64,000 bases of DNA from Citricoccus sp. CH26A (GCF_000224415.1 NZ_AFXQ01000014.1:30083-94082); one strand, 5' to 3'; shown: positions 46,492-55,780, counted from the first letter of the stretch. The notes: generated from the letters alone by a model not told the origin. Program-made: numbers and translations.

Positions 46492-47277
46492 TCAACGACA
46501 CCCGGTACCCGGTCGATTGACCCTGACCGGTTCAGCGCCTCCTCGGTGGTGCTGGCCGGTGTCCATGCCGGCCAGCACCTGACCCACCACGGCGCCCGGG
46601 TCCGCGGCATCCATGATCGCGCGCACCAGCGCGACGCCGGCCACTCCCGTCCGGGCGAGCTCCGGCACGTCCCGCGGCTCGACACCCCCGATCGCCACGA
46701 TCGGCAGCGACGTGGCCGCGACCAGCCCGTGGTACCCGTCCACCCCGATCGGGTCCCGGCCGGAGTCCTTGGTGGGGGTCGGACGGAAGGGCCCGGCCCC
46801 CACGTAGTCGATCACCCCGCGCAGCCGCTCCGCCGCGCGGACCAGGTCCGGGGTCCCGGTGGTCAGCCCGATGACGGCGTCCGGGCCCAGCAGCGCCCGG
46901 GCCTCGGTGACCGGCAGGTCGTCCTGACCCAGGTGCACCCCGTGGACGGCCGCCCCGCGGGCACGCGCGGCGAAGGCCACGTCGGCCCGGTCGTCCACCA
47001 GCACGCGCGTGACCGGCCGGACCGCGTGCACGGCCTCGGCGACGGCGCAGGTCAGCTCCAGCAGTTCGGCGGCGGTGGCCTGCTTGGCCCGGACCTGCAC
47101 GACGCCGGCCCCGGCGTCCGCCGCCGCGGCCGCCACCTCCACGGTGCGCCGGCCAGTGCCGGAAGTGACCAGGTAGCAGCGCAGGTCCGGCGGTGCGTGG
47201 GTCCCGTCGGTCGGCGTGCGGTGTCGGCCCGGGAGGGTCACCCGCGGGCCGAGCCGTCCGGCCGCTCCCCCGGTCAC
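46492..47277 (-). CDS. thiE: Thiamine phosphate synthase
   Basis: A 261-residue enzyme of the ThiE TIM-barrel family with an extra N-terminal tail of about 28 residues. Landmarks are VVQVRAKQATAAELLEL, VLVDDRADVAFAA, GVHLGQDDLPV, YVGAGPFRPTPTKDSG and PIVAIGGV. It joins HMP-pyrophosphate and thiazole phosphate to make thiamine phosphate. The GTG start overlaps the ThiM stop (GTGA). Last gene of the riboswitch-controlled thiamine operon. The C-terminal tail (HHRGGAEPVRVNRPG) looks longer than usual and runs into the decayed region, so the stop may not be ancestral. Confidence 0.9.
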   Translation of the reverse strand: MTGGAAGRLGPRVTLPGRHRTPTDGTHAPPDLRCYLVTSGTGRRTVEVAAAAADAGAGVVQVRAKQATAAELLELTCAVAEAVHAVRPVTRVLVDDRADVAFAARARGAAVHGVHLGQDDLPVTEARALLGPDAVIGLTTGTPDLVRAAERLRGVIDYVGAGPFRPTPTKDSGRDPIGVDGYHGLVAATSLPIVAIGGVEPRDVPELARTGVAGVALVRAIMDAADPGAVVGQVLAGMDTGQHHRGGAEPVRVNRPGTGCR

Positions 47278-48122
47278 CGTCCCACCTCGTCGAGCGCGTC
47301 CAGCAGGTGCATCCGGAACGACCCCGGCCCGGCGGCCCGCCCGGCCGCGACCTCACCGGCCAGGTTCAGCCAGGTGGTCGCGGCGAGCGCGGCGCGGAAG
47401 GGGTCCGGTTCGACCGCGGTGCAGGCGGCCGTCAGGGCCCCGAGCAGGCAGCCGGTGCCGGTGACCCGGGTGAGCAACTCGGTGCCGCGTTCCAGGCGCG
47501 CCTGCCGACGGGCGTCGAGCACGAGGTCCACGGCACCCGAGACGGCGACGGCGCCTCGGGTCCTGAGCGCGGTCGACATCGCGGCGTCCACCGCCGCGTC
47601 CGGCCCGGCCACCGAGTCGGCCCCGCGCCCGCCGGCGCCCGCCCCGGCCAGGGCGAGCACCTCGGAGGCGTTGCCCCGCACCACGGTCGGCCGGGAGTCC
47701 AGCAGCTCGCGGGCCAGCGGCGTCCGCACCGGCGCGATGCCGATCGCGGTGGGGTCGAGCACCCAGGGGCGCCCGTCTGCGACGGCGACGGCCACCGTGG
47801 CGGGGATGCCCTCCATGGCGTCCGTGCTCAAGGTGCCGAGGTTCACGGCCAACGCGTCGGCCGCCCTCGACACGGTGGGGGCCTCTGCGAGGGTCTCGGT
47901 CATCATCGGGCGGGCCCCGGCGGCCAGCAGGCCGTCGGCGACGAGGGCCATGGAGACGGTCGCGGTGAGGCAGTGCACCAGCGGCCGGCCGGCGCGCACC
48001 GCGGCCAGGACGTCCGCGACCGGTGCGAGGTCCGGATCGGCGGCCGGAGGCACGCCCGTCGTGGTGACGGGGTCCAGGGCCCGGTCGGCGGCGGGCTGAA
48101 CGTCGGCCCGTGCCCCGGTCAC
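47274..48122 (-). CDS. thiM: Hydroxyethylthiazole kinase
   Basis: A 282-residue ribokinase-like kinase. Conserved stretches are PLVHCLTATVSMALVADGLL, ARPMMTETLAEA, LVLDARR and the ATP/active-site motif LLTRVTGTGCLLGALTAAC. It phosphorylates the thiazole alcohol, a salvage step for thiamine. In most ThiM proteins the first motif reads V-H-x-I-T-N; here it is VHCLTAT, a local change worth noting. The GTG start overlaps the stop of the transporter gene and its own stop overlaps the ThiE start. Confidence 0.9.
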   Translation of the reverse strand: MTGARADVQPAADRALDPVTTTGVPPAADPDLAPVADVLAAVRAGRPLVHCLTATVSMALVADGLLAAGARPMMTETLAEAPTVSRAADALAVNLGTLSTDAMEGIPATVAVAVADGRPWVLDPTAIGIAPVRTPLARELLDSRPTVVRGNASEVLALAGAGAGGRGADSVAGPDAAVDAAMSTALRTRGAVAVSGAVDLVLDARRQARLERGTELLTRVTGTGCLLGALTAACTAVEPDPFRAALAATTWLNLAGEVAAGRAAGPGSFRMHLLDALDEVGR

Positions 48123-49546
48123 CGGAACCCTCCCCGGGTGGCCCCCACCGCGGCGTCGGGCACCATCCCGGCGGCGACGTCGTCGATGTCCCCCTCGATG
48201 TCCCGCGGTGCCAGCCGCGGGCCGAGCGCCGCGCCGAGCACCACGAGGGCCCCGCCGAGCGCGACCATGCCCATCACGGAGCCGTGCCGGCCCAGGACCG
48301 GTTCGATGAGCGGCAGGCAGAAGGGGTAGAGCGCCGGCAGCACCAGGGACAGGCTGTAGCCCATGCCGTAACCGGTGGAGCGGACCTCGGTGGGGAACCG
48401 CTCGGAGAGGTAGGCCGAGACCGGTCCGTAGGCGGAGACCGTGATGACCTGCAGCACCGCGGCAAAGACGGCCGCGCCGGCGAGGGTGGGCGAGGTGAGG
48501 GCGGCCCACCACACCAGCGGACCGGCCAGTGCGGCGACCGCTCCCCACAGGATGAACAGCCGTCGCCGGCCGGTGAGCGTGGCCAGGTGACCGGCCAGGG
48601 CCATGACGATGGCCTGCGCCACCGAGGCGATCCCCATGACCACGGGCACCCCGGTGGCGGGCAGCCCGGAGTCCTCGGCGAGCCGGGCGGTGAGCAGCAG
48701 CACCGTGGAGTTGGTCAGCAGCCACAGCCCGGTCATCAGGATGAACACCTGCCAGAAGGCCCGCGCCCACCGGCCGGTGAGCAGGTCGCGCAGTCCGGCC
48801 CTCGGGGCGGCGGGCCGGGCGGCGGCCTCCCGGGCGCGGCGGTGGAAGACCGGGGCGTCAGTGACCTGGCGACTGTAGTAGACGAGCATCCCCAGGGACA
48901 GCGCGGCGCCGAGGACGAAGAGCAGCCGCCAGCCCCAGGCCGCGTAGGCGTCGGGGCCCAGGAGCACGAGCAGTCCGGCCACGGAGAACGCGATGGTGGC
49001 CTGTGCCCACGGGGCCATGGACAGGATGAGCCCGCTCATCAGCCCGCGGCGCCTTGCGGTGGACCACTCCATGGCCAGCGGGATCGCCGCGGAGTACTCC
49101 CCCGCCACGAAGATCCCGCACAGGAAGCGCAGCACGAGGATCAGGCCGATGGTCCCGGCGCCGAGGATCTCGTGGGTGGGCGTGGCGGCGATGGCCAGCG
49201 CGCAGGCGGCGGTCCCGGCGATCGCGATCCGCGTGGTGCGGGTGCGCCCGAGCCGGTCGGAGATGCGCCCGAACACGATCCCGCCGATCGGCCGGCCCAG
49301 CAGCATCGCGATGACGATCAGCGCCCCGGTGGACGCGGCGGCGGCCGGCCCGGCGAGCACGAGCATGGCCGGGGCGAGTGCGGTCAGCGGCAGGAAGACG
49401 TGGATGTTGTCGATCCAGTTGCCCACCACCCCGGCGCGCAGCGCGGCCCGTCCCGCCGGGGGCAGGGTCTCATTCGGAGTCCCGGTGGAGGTCCTGGTGG
49501 TGGTCTGGGTCCCGACGGCGGACTGCGCCGTGGTCGCGCCCGTCAC
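48119..49546 (-). CDS. MFS transporter, MHS type, in the thiamine operon
   Basis: A 475-residue transporter with 12 hydrophobic helices. The first loop GLRPIGG-like segment is LLGRPIGGIVFGRISDRLGR (MFS motif A), and the fourth/fifth helix region FLCGIFVAGEYSAAIPLAMEW is typical of the metabolite:proton symporters (shikimate/proline group). It is locked between the ThiD-TenA and ThiM genes by GTGA overlaps on both sides and lies under the same TPP riboswitch. This position argues that it carries a thiamine precursor (HMP, aminopyrimidine or thiazole) or thiamine itself. That substrate is inference from context. Confidence 0.88.
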   Translation of the reverse strand: MTGATTAQSAVGTQTTTRTSTGTPNETLPPAGRAALRAGVVGNWIDNIHVFLPLTALAPAMLVLAGPAAAASTGALIVIAMLLGRPIGGIVFGRISDRLGRTRTTRIAIAGTAACALAIAATPTHEILGAGTIGLILVLRFLCGIFVAGEYSAAIPLAMEWSTARRRGLMSGLILSMAPWAQATIAFSVAGLLVLLGPDAYAAWGWRLLFVLGAALSLGMLVYYSRQVTDAPVFHRRAREAAARPAAPRAGLRDLLTGRWARAFWQVFILMTGLWLLTNSTVLLLTARLAEDSGLPATGVPVVMGIASVAQAIVMALAGHLATLTGRRRLFILWGAVAALAGPLVWWAALTSPTLAGAAVFAAVLQVITVSAYGPVSAYLSERFPTEVRSTGYGMGYSLSLVLPALYPFCLPLIEPVLGRHGSVMGMVALGGALVVLGAALGPRLAPRDIEGDIDDVAAGMVPDAAVGATRGGFR

Positions 49547-51249
49547 CGGACGCTCCCGGCGAGTGCGGCGGCGGGGGCCTCGGTGCGCGCCATGGTGGGA
49601 GCCTGGATGCGGGGCTGCACGGGGGTCTCGGCCCGTCCCCCGTACTCGCCCGGGTCGAGGCGCAGGGCCTGGTCGAAGAACTCGAGCTCGTGCCGGCAGG
49701 CGGTCAGGTAGGCGCGGGCGGCCCGGGCGCGAACGGCCGGGGAGGCCGCGGCGAGCTCGCGCTCCACGTGGGCCAGCGCGGTCTCGGTGGCGGTCACGAA
49801 GCCCGGGTCCCGGTAGGTGTCCAGCCACGCGGCGTAGGGGTGGTCGGCGGGCACCGCGGGCAGCATCGCCCCCACCTGGGCGTAGAGCCAGAAGCAGGGC
49901 AGCACCCCGGCCACGCCCACGGCACGGTCCTCGCCGAGGGCGGTGGCCAGCAGGAAGTCCGTGTAGGCGCTCGTCACCGGTCCGGAGACGGGGGCCGGGC
50001 GGTCGCCGAGCCAGGTGCGGTGCAGTTCGGCCTCCTCGGTGAGGCAGCCGTGGGCCGCCCCGGACCAGAAGACCTGGGCGTCCAGCTCGGTTGAGCGGGC
50101 GGCGAGGGCGGCCATCGCCCGGGAGTACCCGTTGAGGTACAGCGCGTCCTGGGCGAGGTAGAACTCGAAGGCGTGCCGGGTCAGGCTGCCGTCCACGAGG
50201 GCACGGACGAACCCGGAGTCGGCGATGGCGGCGTTGACCTCCGCCCCGGCGGCCCACAGCGCCGCGGTCCACGGACCGGCGGGGGCGACGGCGGCCGGCA
50301 CCCGCGCGTCGGGGTTCTGGGGCGGGGCGCCCAGGTCCTGCGGGGACTCGAGGGCGGGCGGGACGGCGTCGTGGGCGAACCAGGGGGCGGCGGAGGCGGC
50401 GGCCTGCAGCCGGCGCGAGCGGTGCCCGTGGTCCACGGGGCCGTGGCCGGAACCGACCTGCAGGGCGGCCCCGTGGGCGATGGCCTCGTGCAGCCACTCG
50501 GTGGCCCAGGCCAGCGCGGCATGCGGGGTGTCCCCGCGGCCCAGCCGGGTGGCGAGCGCGGAGGACAGGGAGCAGCCGGTGCCGTGGGTGCTGGTGGTGT
50601 CGATGCGCGTGGACGGCACGGAGACCAGCGCACCGTCCGGGTGCACCCAGGTGTTCGTGACCCGCCGGGTGTCCAGGTGCCCGGTCTTGACCACCACGGC
50701 CACGCCGGTCGCGGCTGACCAGCGGGCGGCCTGGTCGAGGGCCTCGGCCTCGTCGGCGGCGCGGGTTGAGCCGGTGAGGACGGCGAGCTCGTCGATGTTG
50801 GGGGTGACCACGGTGGCGCGGCGGCAGAACTCGATCATGGCCTGTTCGGCCTCGGGCTGTAGCAGGCGGTCACCGCTGGTGGCGATCATGACCGGGTCCA
50901 CCACGAGCACGGCCGGCGGGTGCTCGTCGCACCAGGCGGCCACGGTGTCGATGATGGCGGTGGTGCCGAGCATGCCGGTCTTGACGGCGTCCAGGGTGAC
51001 GTCGTCGCTGACGGCCTCCAGCTGGGCGCGCAGGAAGTCCGTGGGAGGGACGTGGAGGTCTCTCACGCCGTGGGTGTTCTGGGCGACGAGGGTGGTCACC
51101 ACGGTCATGCCATAACCACCGGCGGCGGTGATGGACTTCAGGTCCGCGGCGGTGCCGGCGCCCCCGGAGGGATCGGTGCCGGCGATGGACAGCACACGGG
51201 GCACGGATGCGGGGGCAGGCGGAATGTGGGTATGGCAAGAAGAAGTCAC
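49543..51249 (-). CDS. thiD-tenA: ThiD-TenA fusion: HMP(-P) kinase with thiaminase II/aminopyrimidine aminohydrolase
   Basis: A 568-residue two-domain enzyme. The ThiD part (residues about 15-265) has LSIAGTDPSGGAGTAADLKS, DPVMIATSGDRLL and the anion-hole motif STHGTGCSLSSA. After a linker of about 60 residues the TenA part (about 330-545) follows, with FYLAQDALYLNGYSRAM, the active-site Cys in VLPCFWLYAQVG and the C-terminal RHELEFFDQAL. Together they recycle aminopyrimidine from damaged thiamine and phosphorylate it. The GTG start lies 7 nt after GAAGGGA, which is the 3' end of the TPP riboswitch, so ligand binding can hide the ribosome site. Confidence 0.92.
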   Translation of the reverse strand: MTSSCHTHIPPAPASVPRVLSIAGTDPSGGAGTAADLKSITAAGGYGMTVVTTLVAQNTHGVRDLHVPPTDFLRAQLEAVSDDVTLDAVKTGMLGTTAIIDTVAAWCDEHPPAVLVVDPVMIATSGDRLLQPEAEQAMIEFCRRATVVTPNIDELAVLTGSTRAADEAEALDQAARWSAATGVAVVVKTGHLDTRRVTNTWVHPDGALVSVPSTRIDTTSTHGTGCSLSSALATRLGRGDTPHAALAWATEWLHEAIAHGAALQVGSGHGPVDHGHRSRRLQAAASAAPWFAHDAVPPALESPQDLGAPPQNPDARVPAAVAPAGPWTAALWAAGAEVNAAIADSGFVRALVDGSLTRHAFEFYLAQDALYLNGYSRAMAALAARSTELDAQVFWSGAAHGCLTEEAELHRTWLGDRPAPVSGPVTSAYTDFLLATALGEDRAVGVAGVLPCFWLYAQVGAMLPAVPADHPYAAWLDTYRDPGFVTATETALAHVERELAAASPAVRARAARAYLTACRHELEFFDQALRLDPGEYGGRAETPVQPRIQAPTMARTEAPAAALAGSVR

Positions 51250-51252
51250 GCG

Positions 51253-51329
51253 GACATCCCTTCGCTAGTCCTAACTAGATCAGGTTCCACGGGTGTCATC
51301 TCAGCGCCCTGCGGCGCACCCCGTGTCCG
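51253..51329 (-). ncRNA. TPP (thi-box) riboswitch
   Basis: Read on the minus strand: ACGGGGTGCGCC, then GGGCGCTGAGATGACACCCG, then TGGAACCTGATC and AGTTAGGACTAGCGAAGGGA. The GGGGTGC, CTGAGA, ACCC, GAACCTGATC and GCGAAGGGA blocks are the conserved thi-box in order. The last block carries the Shine-Dalgarno of the ThiD-TenA gene, which suggests translational control by thiamine pyrophosphate. Confidence 0.95.
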
Positions 51330-51335
51330 CGGCCC

Positions 51336-51363
51336 AGTATAGGCAGGCGTCGACTCTTGACAA
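51336..51363 (-). promoter_or_regulatory. Sigma-70-type promoter of the thiamine operon
   Basis: On the minus strand TTGTCA (51358-51363) and TATACT (51336-51341) are 16 bp apart, directly upstream of the riboswitch. Transcription would begin within a few bases of the thi-box. Confidence 0.75.
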
Positions 51364-51441
51364 CTCCATGACGATGCCGAAAATCACTGGTACCAACAGA
51401 AATATCCGGGTGCCATGCCGAGATCCGGCAGAGGAGGAACG

Positions 51442-51849
51442 ATGTTGTACCCGCCCGAGGATGCCCGCGAACTGACGGTGCTGATGAAGCTCAGTCGCGA
51501 GCTGGATGTCGTCGGCGACCTGACCGCCACCGTGGACGGTCCCTCAGAACTGATCGCCTGGGTCCTGGTCCTGGGCCGACCCGAGATCACCGCCTGGCGC
51601 GCCGAGCACACCGGCCACCGGTATATCCATGCCACCGCTCAGCGCGACCGTGCCCCGGTCCGGGGGATGCTCACCGCCTTGTTGTCCTGCGAGCATCACC
51701 GGGGGTTCTGGCGGGCGCTGGGCCTGGACGACCTGGCCGAGGGCGAGCGCCGGGCGCTGAAGGGCACGGACCTGTCCACCGCGTGGGAGACCATGCCGAT
51801 CACCACGGAGGACATCGCGCCGAAGCCGCCGGCGACCGAGGGTGCCTGA
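51442..51849 (+). CDS. Hypothetical protein, actinobacterial
   Basis: A 135-residue soluble protein. It begins MLYPPEDARELTVLMKLSRE with a strand-rich middle (ELIAWVLVLGRPEITAWRAE) and a short His/Cys patch (LLSCEHHRGFWRALG). GGAGGAACG before the ATG at 51442 makes this start clear; the longer frame is not needed. No family is recognised and no membrane segment is present. It is divergent from the thiamine operon and convergent with the F420-type reductase gene. Confidence 0.65.
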   Translation: MLYPPEDARELTVLMKLSRELDVVGDLTATVDGPSELIAWVLVLGRPEITAWRAEHTGHRYIHATAQRDRAPVRGMLTALLSCEHHRGFWRALGLDDLAEGERRALKGTDLSTAWETMPITTEDIAPKPPATEGA

Positions 51850-51882
51850 CCGGGCTGCCGGCGTCTCCGGCGGGCGTGCCCC

Positions 51883-52548
51883 TCAGCGGGTGGCGAGGGC
51901 GCAGGCCTCGCTCAGCAGTTCGCTGAGCCGTGCCACCGGGTGCGTGGTGGCGAAGATGGGGGTGTCCGGTTCGAGCGCGCGGCCCGCGGCGAGCGGGCCG
52001 GCGTCCACCGGGTCGTAACCCAGGCGGTCCAGGAAGGTCCCGACGGCGGCCCGGGCGGCGTCGCTGTTACCGGCCAGTGCCAGCGCACGGCGGCCCGGAT
52101 CGCCCGCGGGGCGGGCCAGGGTCTCGAGGTCCCGGTACCCGATGTGGTTGAGGGTCTTCACGAGCGAGGAACCGGCGAGGAAGTCCTGGACGACCTCGGA
52201 GGTGGAACGGTGATCGGCCTCGAACTCGGCGATCTCCCCGTCCGTGGGGGCCCAGTAGTTCATGGTGTCGATGACGGTGCGGCCGGCCAGGGCGTCAGCG
52301 TCCAGGGTGCGGAACTTGTGCATGGGAACGGCGAGAACGACCAAGTCCGCCTGTGCCGCCTCGGCGGCATCCACGGCCTGAGCGCCCGGGGTGATGATGT
52401 CCGCGATCATCGCGATCTCCTCGGCCGGCTTGGCGGTGGCGATCTTCACCTCGTACCCGGCCTGCAGCGACTGGCGGGCGACGGCCGTCCCGACGCGGCC
52501 CGCGCCGAGGATGCCGATGGTGAGGGGCAGGGAATCGAGCGTGGTCAC
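51883..52548 (-). CDS. NAD(P)-binding reductase of the F420-dependent NADP reductase (Fno) family
   Basis: A 221-residue Rossmann protein. The dinucleotide loop is IGILGAGRVGTAVARQSLQAG (about residues 10-30), followed by KIATAKP, LVVLAVPMHKFRTL and VIDTMNYWAPTDG. The second half (SLVKTLNHIGYRDLE, ALAGNSDAARA, LGYDPVDAGPLAAGRALEP) matches the small F420H2:NADP oxidoreductase-like group that moves hydride between deazaflavin or NADPH cofactors. GTG start with AGGAGCC upstream. No partner gene is adjacent. True F420 use is not provable from sequence. Confidence 0.85.
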   Translation of the reverse strand: MTTLDSLPLTIGILGAGRVGTAVARQSLQAGYEVKIATAKPAEEIAMIADIITPGAQAVDAAEAAQADLVVLAVPMHKFRTLDADALAGRTVIDTMNYWAPTDGEIAEFEADHRSTSEVVQDFLAGSSLVKTLNHIGYRDLETLARPAGDPGRRALALAGNSDAARAAVGTFLDRLGYDPVDAGPLAAGRALEPDTPIFATTHPVARLSELLSEACALATR

Positions 52549-52666
52549 AAGGCTCCTGAGGACGCGCGGAAGAATGCTCTCGGATTGAAGTAACGCGACC
52601 GGGAGTGAGTTTGTTCCGCACCATCCACAAGTCTTCCTCTCCAGTTATCGCTGGTCCACGGATGGA

Positions 52667-55600
52667 TCAGGCCACAGCGCTCGCGACCCTGAAGACTTCC
52701 AGGGGCATCTCTCGATGCAGATCCCACGTGACTTGCATGGGGCGCTCACCATGCCACGAGTTGAGATCCGCCGTTCCCAAACACACGAACGGCGCGGTTC
52801 CAATGTCGTTGCTGGGCGTTTCACGAACGAACAACAGCGTGTTCGACCCGTTGGACTCCTTAGTGGCATATCTTCGACCCGTTGAAGACGTAACTCGTGT
52901 GTTGTTCTGGCTCTCCCAATGGAACTGGTCCCGGCTGATGGCGTAATCGCGGTACATGGTCGTCGGCGAAAAATCCCGTTCGGACTTCCTTAGATTGATG
53001 AGAAGGGCATCTGTTGAATACTTCTTGGACCACGCCACGCCGCTGACGTGAGCCATGTCAGGAGACGAATCGAAGGTACGGATCCCCAGTGCCGACAAGA
53101 TTTCTTCACGCCGGTAATGAGCGTGGGCCAGCAAGGGAACCATTGTTCCCAGTGCAGTGGGCGTCGGATTAACTCTCGTAGAGGAAAGCGTATGTTCGAA
53201 GATCTCCTCGACTTCCGCCACAAACCTCGTCTGGGTTCGCACCCATCCGAAGGCCTCGTCCAGGGAATCGAACCGTCCCTTTTGATGGATCGTGGTGAAA
53301 TAGAGCATTTCGGCGAAGCTCTTGTCGCGGCCGGTCAACTCCGTGATGTGTATGTCATCGCGGAGCAGGCGCAGGTAAGCCTTCGCCCGCTCGTGATCAT
53401 CGACATGCAGCAGCGATGAGGCACGCAGAATCTGGCTCACCTCCGCCGGGGTCACCCCTGCTCTCGGTTCTGCATGGTCTGCTCGCATTTTGAGTGTCGT
53501 CCATGATCGACCGTTCGAGCCTGAGCGGTATACGTCTGCGAGAGTTCGGCCAGCTTCTTCGAGGTATTCATGGAGTCGGTACTCCCACAGTGAGCGACCA
53601 TTGGCGTGCTCTCGAATATCTTGCGCCAGCTGGTTCGCAGTCATCGCGATCTGCCCCTTGACGTTCCTGATGACAACATCCTTAGCGACGGAGTCAAGAA
53701 CGATGTGGGAACCGGCAGGAAGGAACGGGAAGTCCTTGCCGATGTCCTCAAGAAGGCGTTTACGCCCCGATCCGGTCAACGCTCGCAGTTTCTGGTCGAA
53801 CCGGAACTCCTTCCGTTGCATGCCGATGAAGTCCAAGACCGTGAGGACGTCCTTTCCATACGAGCGCCGAAGACCACGCCCCAACTGCTGGAGGAAAATC
53901 GTCGCGCTTTGGGTCGGGCGGAGAAAGAGAACCGTATTGATCTGAGGGATGTCGAGACCCTCGTTGAAGACGTCGACGGTGAAGATGCACTTGATCTCGC
54001 CTCGGCGGATTGCTTCAAGCGCCTTCCTGCGCTCATCACTTCGCGTTTCTCCCGTCACGACGGCCGAGGGAATATTGGCGGAGTTGAATCGATCTGCCAT
54101 GAAACGCGCGTGAAGAACGGAGACACAGAACCCCAGTGCCTTGATGTCTTCCAGCGAACCCGCTTTGTCCATGAGCTGGTGCGCGATCAATCGCACGCGC
54201 GCATCATCGCCCGTGTAGAGGTTCTCGAGTTCCCGGGGGTCGTACTTCCCTGCTCGCCACGAGATACCGGAAACATCAACATTGTCGGACACGCCAAAGT
54301 AGTGGAAGGGGACCAAAATATCGGCGTCTAAGGCGTCCCACAGTCTCAATTCCGACGCGACACGATTATCGAAGAACGCCTTGACATTGACGCCATCCGC
54401 TCGCTCCGGAGTGGCGGTCAGACCTAACAACTCGCGTGGCTGGAAGTGCTTGAGGATGGAACGGTAGGTGGCGGCCTCAGCGTGATGAAACTCGTCAATA
54501 ACGACGACATCGAAATGGTCGTCAGCGAAGGAATCAAGTCCCTTGGCCGTCAACGACTGAACGCTGGCAAACACATGGTTCCACCCTGTCGGGCGACGCC
54601 CGTCCACGAAGAGCTCCCCGAAGGAACCGTCGGCGAGAACATTTCTGTATGTCCGCAACGCCTGCTCGAGAATCTCTCGTCGATGCGCGACAAACAACAG
54701 TCTCAGATCCTGTCGGTGTTCGGTCAGGAGGTTCCGATAGTCCAGGGCCGCGATGACTGTCTTACCGGTACCTGTTGCTGCAACAAGGAGGTTCCGATGA
54801 CGCCGGTGGATCGCTCGCTCCGCTTGGAGATCTTCCAGCATCAACGCTTGATGTGGATAAGGGCGAACATCCAGTCCGGCAAGATCAACCTGCTGTCCCT
54901 CACTCGCGAACGAACCGTTCTTGATCTCTCGGTCCAGATGTGCAGCGTCCCGATCTGGGTCATACGGTTCGAAGGATGGATCCTGCCAGTACGTTTCGAA
55001 GGCTGCCTCGAACTTTCGCATGAGTTCGGGCGTGGCGATAGCGGACAACCGGACGTTCCACTCCAACCCCTCCAATAAGGCGGACTTGGAAAGATTCGAT
55101 GAGCCCACATACGCAGTACTGAATCCACTGTTCCGGTGGAACATCCAGGCCTTGGCGTGCAGCCTTGTCGACTGCGTCTCGTAGCTGATATGGACCTCAC
55201 CGCCAAAGTCCTTCACGATGCGGTCCAGAGCCCGCCGCTCCGTTGCTCCCACGTAGGTGGTCGTGATAACTCGGAAGGGCACCCCACGTCTCTTCAGGTC
55301 ACCGAGCTGCCTCTCGAGCACTCGAAGACCATGCCACTTGACGAACGCGCACAACAGATCAACCCGGTCTGCCGTCTCGATTTCGGATCGCAGTTCGGCA
55401 CCCAGGCTCGGTTCATGGGAGGAGTTCGTCAGAAGCGCTGCGTCGGACAACGGTGCTTCCGGTCGGGTCATCATCGCTTGCGACGGATCATCGACCCGGC
55501 GAATCTCTGCCAGCGTCGACAGACCGTTGTGAACATCGGGTAATTCAGATCGGTAGTCCTCACCCAGGAGACCGATGATCTGCTGCGCCAATTCAACGCG

Positions 55601-55780
55601 CTTGGAGACGTCTCTCTCCGCCTCCAAGGCATGCCGAATGACAGTGGACACGTGGTTGGTCAGTCGTTGTGGGTCTTCACCCCCGGGGACATCCAACGTG
55701 CGATAGGTGGAGTCCTGTAAATGCGCCAGCCGGTCTGACAGTCCTTCGGTCAACAACGACTCATAGACCCCCACCGGCAT
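52667..55780 (-). CDS. PLD nuclease-helicase-DUF3427 protein (possible defence or repair enzyme)
   Basis: A 1037-residue multidomain protein. A phospholipase-D-like nuclease domain comes first (LHAKAWMFHRN and VGSSNLSKSALLEGLEW, residues about 210-250; H-x-K with S/N). A superfamily 2 helicase follows: Walker A ATGTGKT (about 345), DEFHHAE, GLTATPERADG, and motif VI QQLGRGLRR. The last 350 residues are a DUF3427-type domain. The ATG at 55780 starts MPVGVYESLLTEGLSDRLAH, as in homologues; the longer frame adds 25 unlikely residues. Codons are visibly less GC-rich than in neighbours, suggesting transfer. Related proteins occur in defence neighbourhoods, but no partner gene is present here. Confidence 0.85.
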   Translation of the reverse strand: MPVGVYESLLTEGLSDRLAHLQDSTYRTLDVPGGEDPQRLTNHVSTVIRHALEAERDVSKRVELAQQIIGLLGEDYRSELPDVHNGLSTLAEIRRVDDPSQAMMTRPEAPLSDAALLTNSSHEPSLGAELRSEIETADRVDLLCAFVKWHGLRVLERQLGDLKRRGVPFRVITTTYVGATERRALDRIVKDFGGEVHISYETQSTRLHAKAWMFHRNSGFSTAYVGSSNLSKSALLEGLEWNVRLSAIATPELMRKFEAAFETYWQDPSFEPYDPDRDAAHLDREIKNGSFASEGQQVDLAGLDVRPYPHQALMLEDLQAERAIHRRHRNLLVAATGTGKTVIAALDYRNLLTEHRQDLRLLFVAHRREILEQALRTYRNVLADGSFGELFVDGRRPTGWNHVFASVQSLTAKGLDSFADDHFDVVVIDEFHHAEAATYRSILKHFQPRELLGLTATPERADGVNVKAFFDNRVASELRLWDALDADILVPFHYFGVSDNVDVSGISWRAGKYDPRELENLYTGDDARVRLIAHQLMDKAGSLEDIKALGFCVSVLHARFMADRFNSANIPSAVVTGETRSDERRKALEAIRRGEIKCIFTVDVFNEGLDIPQINTVLFLRPTQSATIFLQQLGRGLRRSYGKDVLTVLDFIGMQRKEFRFDQKLRALTGSGRKRLLEDIGKDFPFLPAGSHIVLDSVAKDVVIRNVKGQIAMTANQLAQDIREHANGRSLWEYRLHEYLEEAGRTLADVYRSGSNGRSWTTLKMRADHAEPRAGVTPAEVSQILRASSLLHVDDHERAKAYLRLLRDDIHITELTGRDKSFAEMLYFTTIHQKGRFDSLDEAFGWVRTQTRFVAEVEEIFEHTLSSTRVNPTPTALGTMVPLLAHAHYRREEILSALGIRTFDSSPDMAHVSGVAWSKKYSTDALLINLRKSERDFSPTTMYRDYAISRDQFHWESQNNTRVTSSTGRRYATKESNGSNTLLFVRETPSNDIGTAPFVCLGTADLNSWHGERPMQVTWDLHREMPLEVFRVASAVA

